Source of the DNA: Anticarsia gemmatalis
Taxonomy: Eukaryota > Arthropoda > Insecta > Lepidoptera > Erebidae
Reading direction: 5' to 3'
Length of the DNA stretch: 64,000 bases
NCBI RefSeq assembly: GCF_050436995.1
Contig: NC_134745.1
Span: forward strand, 5,580,001 to 5,644,000
Shown here in pieces: positions 63,646 through 64,000 of the stretch. Every line of letters starts with the position of its first letter. Within the stretch, counting starts at the first letter, position 1. The notes under the pieces are model-generated. The model was not told the DNA's origin. It ran no database searches and saw only the letters and a program-made list of their open reading frames with translations. The position numbers and the translations under genes are program-made.

Positions 63646-64000
63646 TTCTCAATAATCGTATGTTTGAACTTTGGCAATTTTACAAATGGGTCGTTTCAAC
63701 ACCTTTTTACACTATTTTTGTCTAGCATTGAAATTTTCTTTGTTGTTTCAATTACTGAGAATGTAGCCATATCAGTTTAGAAAATCAGATTTGAAAGTTA
63801 AAATCACATTGCTATTTTGTTTGCAATATCATTTAATTCGGGACACGTAAAACGCGAAATAAAATGTAAATGTCTGGTCAAATCTAACATGAAAATATAA
63901 AATTTCAATTGCCACTTTACGAATATGGAATTTTAAATTCTATTTTTTGTTCAATGATCAACAACAATTTGAACTCATTCGAGGTCGCTGACTGTACTTT
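63646..64000. other. AT-rich end of the window, nothing recognised
   Basis: No coding frame or recognised repeat before the sequence stops. Confidence 0.45.

Overview
The window looks like intergenic or intronic DNA from a moth or butterfly (Lepidoptera). It is AT-rich throughout. No reading frame exceeds 98 codons, and I recognise no intact host exon, rRNA or tRNA gene. The lepidopteran assignment is an inference from the repeats: a tRNA-derived SINE, several LINE 3'-end fragments of types I know from moth and butterfly genomes, and short Helitrons ending in CTAG behind an ACGCAA/TTGCGT hairpin. Everything I can annotate with support is mobile DNA, plus a few hairpins and GC-richer islands.

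Layout. 1-9.7 kb: mostly featureless, with one SINE (2.7 kb) and LINE 3' fragments at 5.2 kb (perfect 12-bp target duplication) and 8.5 kb. 9.7-10.9 kb: first copy of a ~1.15-kb repeat, here called FB-1 as a working label. 12.5-15.3 kb: a nest in which an outer element with 34-bp terminal inverted repeats encloses subterminal tandem repeats, a second element with ~265-bp inverted arms (itself split by a third, 335-bp element), a 37-bp triplicate, an inverted duplication and tandem Helitron pieces. 15.3-44.9 kb: a long stretch with scattered GC-richer islands, a Helitron at 33.1 kb and LINE fragments at 19.9, 32.1 and 42.0 kb. 44.9-52.4 kb: three more FB-1 copies in +, -, + orientation, the middle one lying beside or inside a decayed piggyBac-like element that keeps the cysteine-rich tail of its transposase. 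52.4-64 kb: four copies of a ~185-bp MITE (55.6 and 60.0-60.6 kb), LINE-like fragments at 59.2, 61.6 and 63.5 kb, and a GC-rich patch at 53.9 kb.

The most interesting signal is FB-1. One end is a GC-rich 20-base hairpin and the other is a long inverted repeat with arms of about 195-214 bp. Within each of the four copies the terminal 150-165 bp of the two arms match perfectly, including changes private to that copy (a 16-bp insertion in copy 1, several substitutions in copies 1, 2 and 3). The innermost ~25-45 bp keep arm-specific differences shared by all copies. This means one arm is repeatedly rewritten from the other, a form of concerted evolution inside a single element. I do not know a described transposition mechanism that I can assign to it with confidence.
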